From: Agromyces intestinalis
GTDB taxonomy: Bacteria; Actinomycetota; Actinomycetes; Actinomycetales; Microbacteriaceae
Length of the DNA stretch: 64,000 nt
Assembly (NCBI RefSeq): GCF_008365295.1
Contig: NZ_CP043505.1
Span: 2,294,001-2,358,000, forward strand
Reading direction: 5' to 3'
Shown here: piece after piece, positions 32,494 through 40,826 of the stretch
How the letters are laid out: each line of letters starts with the position of its first letter
How positions within the stretch are numbered: the stretch's first letter is position 1
The notes under the pieces: model-generated
The model's input: the letters and a program-made list of their open reading frames with translations, nothing else
Databases searched by the model: none
What the model was told of the DNA's origin: nothing
Made by a program: the position numbers and the translations under genes

Positions 32494-33123
32494 CTACGAG
32501 CCGCGAACGCCTGCGAGCACCTCGTCGCGCACCGCGGCCAGACGCGTGCGCAGCAACTCGACCGTCGAGGCATCCACCACGCCGCCCTGCTGCGCCTGAC
32601 GGCGCAGGTCGAGACGCACCTGCTGGCGGAACTCGCTCAGCACCAGGTCGGCCTCGTGCACCAGGCGCATCGCGGCGGCGTTCGGCCCGAGGGCGCCCGT
32701 GGCCGGCTCACGCGAGGCATCCTTCGCCGCCCGCTTCGCCTCGCGAGCCGCGCTCGCGAGCTCGGCGCGCAATGAGCGCATCGCCTCGCCGACCTCGGCG
32801 CGCACGCCCTCGGCGAGTCGGCGCACCGAATCGGTCACCTCGTCCTCGATCGCATCGAGCTCGGGGCGCCGGGCCTCGAGTTCGGCGCGGCCCGCGGCCG
32901 TGATCTCGTACACGGTCTTGCGGCCGTCGGTGGCCTTGGTGACCAGCCCTTCCTCCTCGAGCTTCGAGAGACGCGGGTAGATCGTGCCGGCGCTCGGCGA
33001 GTACGTGCCGCCGAACCGGTCGGACAGCGCCTGGATCAGCTCGTACCCGTGCCGCGGCCGCTCGTCGAGCAGCGCGAGCAGGTACAGGCGCAGGTTGCCA
33101 TGGGCGAAGACGGGCGGGGTCAT
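32494..33123 (-). CDS. PadR-family transcriptional regulator
   Basis: A 209-residue PadR regulator: winged helix NLRLYLLALLDERPRHGYELIQALSDRFGGTYSPSAGTIYPRLSKLEEEGLV, then a wing TDGRKTVYEITAAGRAEL and a long C-terminal helical domain of about 110 residues (larger than PadR-s1, like subfamily-2 or bacitracin-type regulators). Its ATG overlaps the stop of the upstream DUF4097 gene by 4 bp, so the two form one operon. The AT-rich palindromes at 34021 and 34046 are the presumed operators. Confidence 0.93.
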   Translation of the reverse strand: MTPPVFAHGNLRLYLLALLDERPRHGYELIQALSDRFGGTYSPSAGTIYPRLSKLEEEGLVTKATDGRKTVYEITAAGRAELEARRPELDAIEDEVTDSVRRLAEGVRAEVGEAMRSLRAELASAAREAKRAAKDASREPATGALGPNAAAMRLVHEADLVLSEFRQQVRLDLRRQAQQGGVVDASTVELLRTRLAAVRDEVLAGVRGS

Positions 33124-33992
33124 GCGGATGCCTCGTCGGTCGCGGCATCCGCGGAGCCGCCGTTGCCCGGCGTGCTCGACGCCGAAGCCGCCTCGCGCTG
33201 CATGACCGAGATGCTGCCTGAGACGCTGTTCGCGCCGAGGTCGAGCCAGGTGCCCGCGAGCTCGCCGACCGTGCGCTCGAAGCCCTTGCCGAGCATGCCC
33301 TTGAACTGGGTGTCGTCGATGAGCACGGTGCCGCTCACCGTGTTCACGCGGTAGCGCGCGCCCGAGCCGGCCGAATACCGCACGGTCAACGCGCCCGTGA
33401 CGGTGTTCGTGTCGATCTTCGAGGGTGTGCCGTGCGCGTCGACGATCATGTCGCCCGAGACGGTGTCGGCCTTGAACCCGACGAGGTCGCCCGAGACGAC
33501 GAGGTCGCCCGAGACCGAGTGCGCGGTGACGCGGCCGACGTGGTTGCCCACCGACGCCTCACCCGACACGGTCGAGACCTCGACGTCGCCGACGTGGTTG
33601 TCGATCACCAGGCTGCCCGAGACGGTGCTGAACTTCGCGTCGCCGTCGAACCCCGACACCAGCGCGTCGCCCGAGACGATGCCGAGCTTCAGCAGCACGT
33701 GCCGCGGCGCGAGGATCGAGACCTCGGCGCGCGCGTTGCCTCGCCAGTGGTTGAAGACGTCGATGAAGTTGTCCCACCGCAGCTGCGGGTGGTCGACCTC
33801 GAGCGCGTCGCCGTCGATCGTGACCGACAGTTCTTTGCCCGTGACGCCCGAGATCTCGACGCGAGCGCCGGGTTCGTCGTGCGCGATCAGGTCGACGCGG
33901 CCGCCGATGAGGCCGACCTTGAGCTTGCGGACGAGTTCGAGGTCGATGGTCCGGGACTCGCCGGGGGCGACGACCCACTTCTCGATGGTCAT
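33120..33992 (-). CDS. DUF4097-family beta-helix repeat protein
   Basis: A 290-residue protein whose second half is a regular series of short strands (STVSGSLVIDNHVGDVEVSTVSGEASVGNHVGRVTAHSVSGDLVVSGDL and so on) with a recurring VSG/TVSG turn, the signature of DUF4097 beta-helix proteins. There is no signal peptide or membrane helix, so it is probably cytosolic or peripheral. The family is often paired with PadR regulators (as here, 4-bp overlap) in cell-envelope stress units, by analogy with LiaX. The ATG at 33992 follows GGGAG; the upstream extension of the frame passes through the operator region and is not coding. Confidence 0.9.
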   Translation of the reverse strand: MTIEKWVVAPGESRTIDLELVRKLKVGLIGGRVDLIAHDEPGARVEISGVTGKELSVTIDGDALEVDHPQLRWDNFIDVFNHWRGNARAEVSILAPRHVLLKLGIVSGDALVSGFDGDAKFSTVSGSLVIDNHVGDVEVSTVSGEASVGNHVGRVTAHSVSGDLVVSGDLVGFKADTVSGDMIVDAHGTPSKIDTNTVTGALTVRYSAGSGARYRVNTVSGTVLIDDTQFKGMLGKGFERTVGELAGTWLDLGANSVSGSISVMQREAASASSTPGNGGSADAATDEASA

Positions 33993-34020
33993 GGGGAGGG
34001 CTCCTTGGATCTGGAAGTCT

Positions 34021-34060
34021 CGCGATATATCGCGTTTACCAATAACACGATATATCGCGT
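34021..34060. promoter_or_regulatory. Paired PadR-type operators CGATATATCG
   Basis: The perfect palindrome CGCGATATATCGCG (34021-34034) and a second near-identical copy CACGATATATCGCGT (34046-34060) are centred 25 bp apart in the leader of the DUF4097-padR operon. ATAT cores match the style of PadR ATAT-type operators. They lie 29 bp upstream of the DUF4097 ATG and so would block transcription of the operon when PadR is bound. Confidence 0.8.
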
Positions 34061-34096
34061 TTGGTCGAGATGCAAGAGCGGGCCGGATGCTTCGCC

Positions 34097-34127
34097 TTGA
34101 CCTTGACGCAACGTCAACCTCTACCGT
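34097..34127 (+). promoter_or_regulatory. MerR-type promoter with 19-bp spacer and embedded dyad
   Basis: -35 TTGACC (34097-34102) and -10 TACCGT (34122-34127) are separated by exactly 19 bp, the over-long spacer of MerR-controlled promoters. The spacer begins with the dyad TTGACG-CAA-CGTCAA (34103-34117). The -10 ends 7 bp before the ATG, so the transcript should be leaderless and self-regulated. Confidence 0.75.
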
Positions 34128-34134
34128 GAGAGGC

Positions 34135-34893
34135 ATGGACTGGTCGATACAGGAGGTGGCCCGCCTCGCGGGAACCACGAGCCGTACCCTGCGGCACTAC
34201 GACGACCTGGGACTGCTGCCGCCGAGCCGCATCGGCCCGAACGGCTACCGGTACTACGACCAGGGCGCGCTCGTACGGCTGCAACGGATCCTGCTGCTGC
34301 GCGACCTCGGTCTCGGGCTGCCCGCGATCGCCGAGGTGCTCGACGGCCAGCAGTCCGAGGCGCGGGCGCTCGCCGCCCACCTCGAGTGGCTCAGGCAGGA
34401 GCGCGAACGACTGGCGCGACAGATCGCGTCGGTCGAGAAGACCATGCACGCAGTGGAAGGAGATGAGCAGATCATGGCTCAGGAGATGTTCGACGGATTC
34501 GACCACACGCAGTACCGCGAGGAAGTCGAACAGCGTTGGGGCGCCGACGCGTATGCGCGCGGCGACCGCTGGTGGCGCGAGCTCGGCGCCGAGGGACAGC
34601 GGGACTGGACGGCGCGGGTCGACGCACTCGGTCGCGACTGGACCGCCGCCGCCGAGTCGGGCGTCGCGCCCGACAGCGAGACTGCGCAGGTGCTCGCCGC
34701 GCGGCACGTCGAGTGGCTGCGGGGCATCCCGGGCACGCCGGCCGCGACGCCCGGCGGCGACCTGAAGGGGTACGTGGTCGGGCTCGGCGAGATGTACGTC
34801 GCCGACGAGCGGTTCGCGGCGAACTACGGCGGCGAGGCCGGGGCGACGTTCGTGCGCGACGCGCTGCGGGCGTACGCCGAGGCGAACCTCTAG
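34135..34893 (+). CDS. MerR regulator with TipAS antibiotic-binding domain
   Basis: A 252-residue TipA-like activator. The N-terminal MerR helix-turn-helix is WSIQEVARLAGTTSRTLRHYDDLGLLPPSRIGPNGYRYYD, then a dimerisation coiled coil (EWLRQERERLARQIASVEKTMHAV), and the C-terminal TipAS domain (EMFDGFDHTQYREEVEQRWG ... FAANYGGEAGATFVRDALRAYAEANL) that in TipAL binds thiopeptides. An internal start producing the short TipAS form would be at the ATG 34474 (MAQEMFDGF), preceded by GGAG; this resembles the known tipA dual-start arrangement. Autoregulated by the promoter at 34097. Confidence 0.92.
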   Translation: MDWSIQEVARLAGTTSRTLRHYDDLGLLPPSRIGPNGYRYYDQGALVRLQRILLLRDLGLGLPAIAEVLDGQQSEARALAAHLEWLRQERERLARQIASVEKTMHAVEGDEQIMAQEMFDGFDHTQYREEVEQRWGADAYARGDRWWRELGAEGQRDWTARVDALGRDWTAAAESGVAPDSETAQVLAARHVEWLRGIPGTPAATPGGDLKGYVVGLGEMYVADERFAANYGGEAGATFVRDALRAYAEANL

Positions 34894-35094
34894 CCGGTGC
34901 CGCGCCGGCCCCCGGCCCTCGCCCCTCGGCCCCTCGCCCCCTCCTGTCCCCGGCCCGGGCCCCCACGCTCCAGCCCGCCTCGTTTGGACGCGATTCGGCG
35001 GGCGCCGCGGGAGAACCCCGCCGAATCCCGTCCAATCGACGGGTGGGTGGGTGGGTGGGTAGGTGGGTAGGTGGGTAGGTGGGTTGCGGGTGGG
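34894..35094. repeat. Convergent-junction module: C-tract, 18-bp dyad, GGGT tandem
   Basis: Between tipA-like merR and yczE (convergent). First a C-rich stretch of CCCCTCG words (34904-34975), then a dyad with arms TTGGACGCGATTCGGCGG (34984-35001) and CCGCCGAATCCCGTCCAA (35018-35035), one mismatch, then GGGT/AGGT tandem repeats from 35041 to the yczE stop at 35095. Each convergent gene is thus followed by a C-rich tract on its own sense strand. Confidence 0.75.
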
Positions 35095-35781
35095 CTAGTC
35101 GACGGCCGGGGCCGCGGAGGGCTGGATGCGCCGTCGCGGCGCCGGCCGCGAGGCATCCGCTCGCTTGACCGTGAAGCGGGGGATGGTCCACCCGCAGAGC
35201 GGGCCGATCGTCGCGGCGAACAGCACCGTGCCGATGCCGACGATGCCGCCGAGCATCCAGCCGATCGCGAGCACGGTCACCTCGATCGCCGTGCGCACGA
35301 TCCAGATCTTCAGGCCGGTGCGCTGGTGCAGACCCGTCATGAGCCCGTCGCGCGGGCCGGGGCCGAACTGGGCGCCGATGTAGAGCCCGGTGGCGATCGC
35401 GAGCACCACGATGCCCGCGGGCAGCAGCAGTGCTCGCACCCACAGGTCGAGGTGCGGCGGGATGAGCCACAGGCCGACGTCGGCCGACGGCCCGACGAGC
35501 AGCGCGTTCATCAGGGTGCCGAACCCGGGCAGCTGCCGGATCGGGATCCACAGCAGCAGCACGATGCCGCTCACGATCACGGTGATGAGCCCGAAGCTGA
35601 GGCCGGTCTGCTTCGCAATGCCCTGGGTGAGCACGTCCCACGGCGAGGCGCCGAGCTCGCCGCGCACGATCAGCGCGATGCCGATGCCGTAGAGGAACAA
35701 CCCGACGAAGAGCTGCACGAGACGACGGGTCAGGATCGGAGCGGGATCGCGGAAGGACGGAAGACGACGCATACGAGACAT
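35095..35781 (-). CDS. YczE/YitT-like membrane protein
   Basis: A 228-residue membrane protein with five to six helices and the YczE hallmarks LFVGLFLYGIGIALIVRGELGASPWDVLTQGIA and GPGPRDGLMTGLHQRTG. YczE proteins are of unproven transport function; in Bacillus one affects surfactin production. The start is the ATG at 35781 (MSRMRRLPSF). It is divergent from the MocR regulator at 35836, matching the known YczE/YczR (MocR) partnership, with CCAATTC operator words between them. The C-terminal tail is a basic, cytoplasmic RADASRPAPRRR. Confidence 0.88.
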   Translation of the reverse strand: MSRMRRLPSFRDPAPILTRRLVQLFVGLFLYGIGIALIVRGELGASPWDVLTQGIAKQTGLSFGLITVIVSGIVLLLWIPIRQLPGFGTLMNALLVGPSADVGLWLIPPHLDLWVRALLLPAGIVVLAIATGLYIGAQFGPGPRDGLMTGLHQRTGLKIWIVRTAIEVTVLAIGWMLGGIVGIGTVLFAATIGPLCGWTIPRFTVKRADASRPAPRRRIQPSAAPAVD

Positions 35782-35819
35782 CCAATTCGAGGATTGGCCT
35801 TTCGGCAACAGTCCAATTC
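35781..35819. promoter_or_regulatory. MocR (YczR-type) operator between yczE and mocR
   Basis: TCCAATTC occurs at 35781-35788 and 35812-35819 as a direct repeat 31 bp apart; an inverted ATTGG (35793-35797) makes the first copy a CCAAT-N6-ATTGG dyad. Mixed direct and inverted repeats with about three-turn spacing are usual for MocR/PdxR regulators, which sit on both divergent promoters. Confidence 0.65.
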
Positions 35820-35835
35820 TTCTAAAGTGGCTCGC

Positions 35836-37275
35836 ATGGCCCAGTCCACCCTGAGCGCCCGTGCCCTCGAGGCCCTGCTCGGCGACTGGCGCGGCGCCGA
35901 CCCGGCGAGCGCCTACCGGGCACTCGCCGAACGGCTGCGGCTGCTCGTGCTCGATGGGCGCATCCCCGTCGAGACCCGGCTGCCCGCCGAGCGCGACCTC
36001 GCCGACCGGCTCGACCTCAGCCGCACCACCGTCACGAACGCGTACCGGCTGCTGCGCGAGCAGGGGTACCTGCACAGCGTGCGCGGCTCGGGCAGCGTCG
36101 CCCGTCTGCGCGGAGCGCCCACGTTCCTGCCGGCACCGCCGTCGGCCGAGTACCTCGACCTGTCGAAGGCCGCCCCGCCGGCGCTGCCCTGGCTCGGCGA
36201 GATCGCCCGCGCAGCCGCCGACGACCTGCCGCGACAGCTCGGCGACTCGGGCTTCGACCCCATCGGCCTGCCCGAGCTGCGCGCCGCGCTCGCCGACCGG
36301 TACACCGCGCGGGGCCTGCCCACCTCGGCCGAGCAGATCATGGTGACCATCGGCGCGCAGCACGCCATCGCGCTCATCGCCCGCACCGTGGTCGGTCGCG
36401 GCGATCGCGCCGTGATCGAAGCGCCGACGTATCCGCACGCATACGAGGCGCTGCGCATGGCAGGAGCCCGGCTCGTGCCGGTGCCGGTGCAGCCGCAGGA
36501 GTCGGGCGAGGCCGACGATGAGGCCGCCGAGCTCGCCCGGGCGTTCGGGCACGCGAACCCCGCGATCGCATACCTCATGCCCGACTTCCAGAACCCCACC
36601 GGTCGCACCCTGCCGGCCGACGCGCGCGAGCTCGTGCTCGACGCCGCCGCACGGCAGGGCACGCTCGTCATCGCCGACGAGACGACCGCCGAGCTCGATA
36701 TCGATCGCGTCGACCCGCCGCTGCCGTTCGCCGGGTACGGCCCGGCCGTGCTCATCGGCTCGCTCGGCAAGACGGTGTGGGGCGGCCTGCGCATCGGGTG
36801 GATCCGCGCCGAGCGGCCGCTGATCCGCCGGCTGGTCGCCGCGCGCGCGCCCGGCGACCTGGGCACCCCGATCCTCGAGCAGCTCATGGCGGCGCGGCTC
36901 GTCGAACGCATGGACGAGGTGCTCGAGCATCGCCGCGAGCAGTTGCGCGTCGGCCGCGACCGGCTCGAGGCGGCGCTCGCCGAGTCGATTCCCGAGTGGC
37001 GCGTGCCGCACGTCGACGGCGGCATCGCGACCTGGGTGCAGCTCGGCGCGCCGGTGAGCTCGCAGCTCGCGCTCGCGGCGCGCACGCAGGGCCTCGTCGT
37101 CGCGGCCGGCCCCCGCTTCGGCATCGACGGCGCGTTCGAGCGGTTCCTGCGGCTGCCGATCTGCCTGACCCCCGACCAGGTGGATGCCTCGGTGCGGGCG
37201 CTCGCGGTGGCCTGGCGTTCGCTCGGGTCGGTGCCGACGACGGCTGAGCCGGGGCTGCTGGCCGAGGTGGTGTGA
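35836..37275 (+). CDS. MocR-family regulator (YczR-type)
   Basis: A 479-residue GntR-aminotransferase fusion. The DNA-binding head is AYRALAERLRLLVLDGRIPVETRLPAERDLADRLDLSRTTVTNAYRLLREQGYL; the aminotransferase domain has YPHAYEALRMAGARLVPVP, PDFQNPTG, the cofactor Asp in IADETTAELD and the PLP Lys in GSLGKTVWGGLRIGWIR. It is divergent from yczE, so it belongs to the YczR subgroup that controls that membrane protein. The start is the ATG at 35836; the upstream frame is antisense to yczE and not coding. The stop codon lies within a terminator hairpin. Confidence 0.92.
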   Translation: MAQSTLSARALEALLGDWRGADPASAYRALAERLRLLVLDGRIPVETRLPAERDLADRLDLSRTTVTNAYRLLREQGYLHSVRGSGSVARLRGAPTFLPAPPSAEYLDLSKAAPPALPWLGEIARAAADDLPRQLGDSGFDPIGLPELRAALADRYTARGLPTSAEQIMVTIGAQHAIALIARTVVGRGDRAVIEAPTYPHAYEALRMAGARLVPVPVQPQESGEADDEAAELARAFGHANPAIAYLMPDFQNPTGRTLPADARELVLDAAARQGTLVIADETTAELDIDRVDPPLPFAGYGPAVLIGSLGKTVWGGLRIGWIRAERPLIRRLVAARAPGDLGTPILEQLMAARLVERMDEVLEHRREQLRVGRDRLEAALAESIPEWRVPHVDGGIATWVQLGAPVSSQLALAARTQGLVVAAGPRFGIDGAFERFLRLPICLTPDQVDASVRALAVAWRSLGSVPTTAEPGLLAEVV

Positions 37276-37295
37276 GGGGGAGCTCGCCTCACACC
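37269..37295 (+). terminator. Terminator hairpin of the mocR gene
   Basis: Arms GGTGTGAGG (37269-37277, including the TGA stop) and CCTCACACC (37287-37295) pair perfectly around a 9-nt loop. Confidence 0.65.
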
Positions 37296-37305
37296 CCGCT
37301 GCATG

Positions 37306-37428
37306 CGTTTCTCAGGCGTAATGGGTCGGTTCGCGCGCGTGGACGGCGTGTTCTCCTGAATACGGTGCGATTCGGGCGGGTGTTCCTGAGAACGGTATGG
37401 ATCGGGTCGCAGGATGCCGCGGCATCCG
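37306..37428. repeat. Repeat cluster of GTTCTCAGGAAC words
   Basis: The 257-bp gap before the surface esterase gene holds GCGTTTCTCAGG (37305), GTGTTCTCCTGAATACGG (37349) and TGTTCCTGAGAACGG (37381), the same word in both orientations, then the perfect palindrome GGATGCCGCGGCATCC (37412-37427). The first word recurs at 63939-63981. Beyond 37430 I see only the leader of the next gene, with GGAG before its ATG. Confidence 0.6.
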
Positions 37429-37532
37429 TTCATCTTCGAGGCCGTGCTCGTTCATCGAGGTGACATCCGGGCGTCGCGTGCGCTCGCCAGCGTGGGCGTG
37501 ACCCGCAACCGCCCCCGTATCGGAGTGTGCCC

Positions 37533-40418
37533 ATGTCACGTCCCCTGTCCATCGCCGCGCTCGCCGTGGCCTCGATCATCGCGGCGGGAGCGGCCGGCGC
37601 GGCCGCAGCGCCGGCGCTCGCGGCCGACGGCGAGCCCGAGGCATCCGTCGCGCCCTTCGCCCGAACCGCCACCTACCCGGTGTTCCAGAACGTGCCCGAC
37701 GGGGTCGACCCGGCCGAGGCGACCGTCGCCGAGATCTCGACCATCACCGACGACGGCACGGTCGTCTACACCGACGCGCTCGGCAAGCGCATCGGGTTCG
37801 TCGACGTGACCGACCCGTCGAACCCGGTCGGCACCGGCACCGTCGAGCTCGCCGAACTCGGCCACGCCGACGACCAGCCGACCTCGGTCGCGGCGTACGG
37901 CGACTTCGTGCTCGTCGTCATCGACGAGACCGGCGGCGAGTTCACCGCGCCGAAGGGTCGACTCGACGTGCTGCGCGTGAGCGACCGCACCGTGGTGCGC
38001 TCGATCGACCTGGGCGGTCAGCCCGACTCGATCGCCATCTCGAACGACGGCGCGTACGCCGCCATCGCGATCGAGAACCAGCGCGACGAGGAGTTCACGC
38101 CCGAGGGCGGCGACGAGGGCGATCTGCCGCAGCTGCCCGGCGGGTTCGTGCAGGTGCTGGGGCTCGGCGGCGACGGCCGCGACCCGGCCGACCCGGCGAC
38201 GTGGACGCTCGACGCGGTCTCGTTCCTGAACGACGACGGCACGCCCATCGACGTGATCGCCGCAGCCGGTCTCGACACCCCCGAAGACCCCGAGCCCGAG
38301 TACGTCGCGATCAACTCGCGCAACGAGCTCGCGGTGACGCTGCAGGAGAACAACGGCATCGCGATCATCGACCTCGCCACCCGCGAGGTGACCCGCGCGT
38401 TCTCGGCGGGCTCGGTCGCCGTGTCGGGCATCGACGTGAAGAAGGACGCGCGGATCGACCTCACCGGGTCGATTCCCGCGACGCCGCGCGAACCCGATGC
38501 GATCGCCTGGATCGGCGACGACCGGCTCGCCACCGCGAACGAGGGCGACTGGAAGGGCGGCACCCGCGGCTGGACGGTGTTCGACGCAGCCGACGGCGAC
38601 GTCGTCTGGGACGCGGGCAACACGTTCGAGCGCCTCGCCGTGCAGCACGGCCTCGCGAACAACGACCGCGCCGCCAAGAAGGGCAGCGAGCCCGAGGGGC
38701 TGGCGGTCGCCGAGTTCGACGGCACGCCGTACGCGTTCGTCGCGAGCGAGCGCAGCAACTTCATCGCGGTCTACGACGTGAGCGACCCGGCGGCACCCGC
38801 GTTCGTGCAGGTGCTGTTCTCGACGAACGGGCCCGAGGGCATCCTGCCCGTGCCCGGCCGCGATCTGCTGGTCGTGTCGAGCGAGACGGATGACTCGTCG
38901 GTCAACGTGCGCGCATCGGTCAACGTGTACGTGTTCGGTGAGGCGCCCGCCGGCACCATCGCGCAGCCGAGCCTCGTCTCGGGCGTCGACGCGTCGAGCG
39001 CCGACGGTGCGCCGATCGGCTGGCAGGCGCTCGGCGCGCTGGCCGGCAACCCGACCGACGCCACGCATGTCTGGGCCGCGAGCGACGTCGCCGTCGCGCC
39101 GAGCACGGTGTACTCGATCGACGTGAGCCGCACGCCGGCGGTCGTCGACCGCGCCATCCACATCTCGGACGAGCAGGGCGCACCCGTCGCGCTCGACATC
39201 GAGGGCCTCGCGGTCGACGGCGACGGCGGGTTCTGGCTCGCGCTCGAGGGGGCGACCGGGGCCGCGAACCAGCTCGTGCACACCGACGGCCTGGGCCTCA
39301 TCGACCGGCGCGTCGACCTGCCGGCCGACGTCACCGCGCACGTCGGCAAGTGGGGCCTCGAAGGTGTCACGGTCACCGGGTCGGGCGCTGACGCGCAGCT
39401 CTGGGTCGCGATCCAACGCCCGCTCTGGACCGACCCGGCGAACGCCGCGGCCGGCACGGTCGACGGCGACGACGTGACCCGCATCGGCCGGTACGACCTG
39501 GCCGGCGGCGAGTGGAGTTGGTACGGGTACCGCCTCGAGCACACCTCGGTCGCGGGCGACTGGCTCGGCCTCTCGGAGATCACCGCGATCGACGACGACA
39601 CGTTCGCGCTCATCGAGCGCGACAAGCTGAACGGGCCGGCTGCGGCCGTCAAGCGCGTCACCACGGTCGACCTCCCCGCGGGCGCGGGGGCGACGGATGC
39701 CTCGCTCGCGGCCGGCGGCACGCTGCCGATCCTCGAGAAGCGCACCGCGATCGACGTGCTGGCCGCGCTGCGCGCGACCCACGGCTGGACGCAGGAGAAG
39801 CTCGAGGGCTTCGCCATCGCCGCCGACGGACAGCTCTACGCGGTCACCGACAACGACGGCCTGGCGGACGCCACGGGCGAGACGGTGTTCCTGCGGCTGG
39901 GCGACGCCGACGCGGTGTTCGGCGGCGGCACCGGCGAGGAGCCCGGTGGGGAGGAGCCGGGCGGCGAGGAGCCGGGCGGCGAGGAGCCGGGTCAGCCCGA
40001 CGCCCCGTCGATCACGCTCGGCGCGTCGACCGTCGTCGCCGGCGGCACCGTGGTGGTCTCGGGCACGGGCTTCGAGCCCGAGGCATCCGTTCGCTTCGAA
40101 CTGCGCAGCGAGCCGGTCGCGCTCGGTGGCGCGACCGCAGCTGCCGACGGCACGCTGTCGTTCACGGCGACCATCCCGGCCTCGACCCCGGCGGGCGCGC
40201 ACACGCTGGTCGCGATCCTGCCCGACGGCACCGAGGTGTCGGCCGCGCTGACCGTGGCGGCGGCCGCGGCGCCCGTCGGAAGCGCAACCGGGGCGAGCGG
40301 CGACCTCGCCAGCACGGGCGTCGAGCCCGGCTGGGCGCTCGGGCTCGCCGGCCTCGTCCTCGCGGCCGGCGGTGCCGCCGCGGTCGTGGGCACGCGCCGC
40401 CGCCGGCAGGCCGCCTAG
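37533..40418 (+). CDS. Sortase-anchored surface protein with phytase/esterase-like domain
   Basis: A 961-residue exported protein. Signal peptide residues 1-31; a large beta-propeller-like region (LDVLRVSDRTVVRSIDLGGQPDSIAISNDG, EPEGLAVAEFDGTPYAFVASERSNFIAVYDVSD) of the choice-of-anchor/LVIVD type; then a segment like the esterase-like activity domain of phytases (GLEGVTVTG, WLGLSEITAIDDDTFALIERD). A GGEEP tandem linker and one Ig-like domain (ITLGASTVVAGGTVVVSGTGFEPEASVRF) follow. The C-terminus LASTG (925-929), hydrophobic helix and RRRR tail form an LAxTG sorting signal of class E sortases. It probably acts on extracellular phosphate or sugar-phosphate esters. The ATG at 37533 has GGAG 7 bp upstream. 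Confidence 0.85.
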   Translation: MSRPLSIAALAVASIIAAGAAGAAAAPALAADGEPEASVAPFARTATYPVFQNVPDGVDPAEATVAEISTITDDGTVVYTDALGKRIGFVDVTDPSNPVGTGTVELAELGHADDQPTSVAAYGDFVLVVIDETGGEFTAPKGRLDVLRVSDRTVVRSIDLGGQPDSIAISNDGAYAAIAIENQRDEEFTPEGGDEGDLPQLPGGFVQVLGLGGDGRDPADPATWTLDAVSFLNDDGTPIDVIAAAGLDTPEDPEPEYVAINSRNELAVTLQENNGIAIIDLATREVTRAFSAGSVAVSGIDVKKDARIDLTGSIPATPREPDAIAWIGDDRLATANEGDWKGGTRGWTVFDAADGDVVWDAGNTFERLAVQHGLANNDRAAKKGSEPEGLAVAEFDGTPYAFVASERSNFIAVYDVSDPAAPAFVQVLFSTNGPEGILPVPGRDLLVVSSETDDSSVNVRASVNVYVFGEAPAGTIAQPSLVSGVDASSADGAPIGWQALGALAGNPTDATHVWAASDVAVAPSTVYSIDVSRTPAVVDRAIHISDEQGAPVALDIEGLAVDGDGGFWLALEGATGAANQLVHTDGLGLIDRRVDLPADVTAHVGKWGLEGVTVTGSGADAQLWVAIQRPLWTDPANAAAGTVDGDDVTRIGRYDLAGGEWSWYGYRLEHTSVAGDWLGLSEITAIDDDTFALIERDKLNGPAAAVKRVTTVDLPAGAGATDASLAAGGTLPILEKRTAIDVLAALRATHGWTQEKLEGFAIAADGQLYAVTDNDGLADATGETVFLRLGDADAVFGGGTGEEPGGEEPGGEEPGGEEPGQPDAPSITLGASTVVAGGTVVVSGTGFEPEASVRFELRSEPVALGGATAAADGTLSFTATIPASTPAGAHTLVAILPDGTEVSAALTVAAAAAPVGSATGASGDLASTGVEPGWALGLAGLVLAAGGAAAVVGTRRRRQAA

Positions 40419-40433
40419 CGGCGACGCATCTCG

Positions 40434-40471
40434 CCGGTCGAGGAGCGCTTCGCGAAGCACTCCTCGACCGG
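40434..40471. terminator. 38-bp palindrome between convergent genes (REP-like)
   Basis: CCGGTCGAGGAG (40434-40445) and CTCCTCGACCGG (40460-40471) are perfect arms, and the inner GCTTCGCGAAGC is itself a palindrome. It lies midway between the esterase and SnoaL-like genes, a likely bidirectional terminator; the sequence belongs to the same family as 16961-16995. Confidence 0.7.
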
Positions 40472-40488
40472 CGCTGGCGCGTGCCGAC

Positions 40489-40824
40489 TCAGATGAGCGA
40501 GATCTTCAGGCTCGCGATGCGGTCGCCCTCGAGCTCGAAGCCGTAGCGGAACGACAGCGGGCTCTGCGGGTAGTCGCCGTGGGCCTTCGCGATGAGCTCG
40601 ACCTCGGAGCCGTAGGACTCCTCGTGCAGCAGCTCGATGCGGGTGGCCGGCGTCGCCTCGAACCATCGGCGGATCGCCGACCGGCCCTCGTGCGTCTCGC
40701 TCTCGTCGTCGACGCAGCCGTCGGCGACGAAGAGCGCGGCGAGGGCCTCGGCATCGTGGGCGTCGAGCGCCTCTATCGCGGCGGCCACCACCGGGTGGGT
40801 GGATGATGCGGTGCTGGTGTGCAT
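40489..40824 (-). CDS. SnoaL-like/NTF2-fold protein
   Basis: A 111-residue small protein of the SnoaL-like fold: AAIEALDAHDAEALAALFVADGCVDDESETHEGRSAIRRWFE is the canonical first helix and strand, and RYGFELEGDRIASLKISL the last. No metal motif. The start is the ATG at 40824, two bases before the flavin reductase stop at 40827, so it is the last gene of a three-gene operon (hydrolase, reductase, SnoaL-like). Function unknown but probably substrate-binding or isomerising. Confidence 0.85.
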   Translation of the reverse strand: MHTSTASSTHPVVAAAIEALDAHDAEALAALFVADGCVDDESETHEGRSAIRRWFEATPATRIELLHEESYGSEVELIAKAHGDYPQSPLSFRYGFELEGDRIASLKISLI

Positions 40825-40826
40825 GG

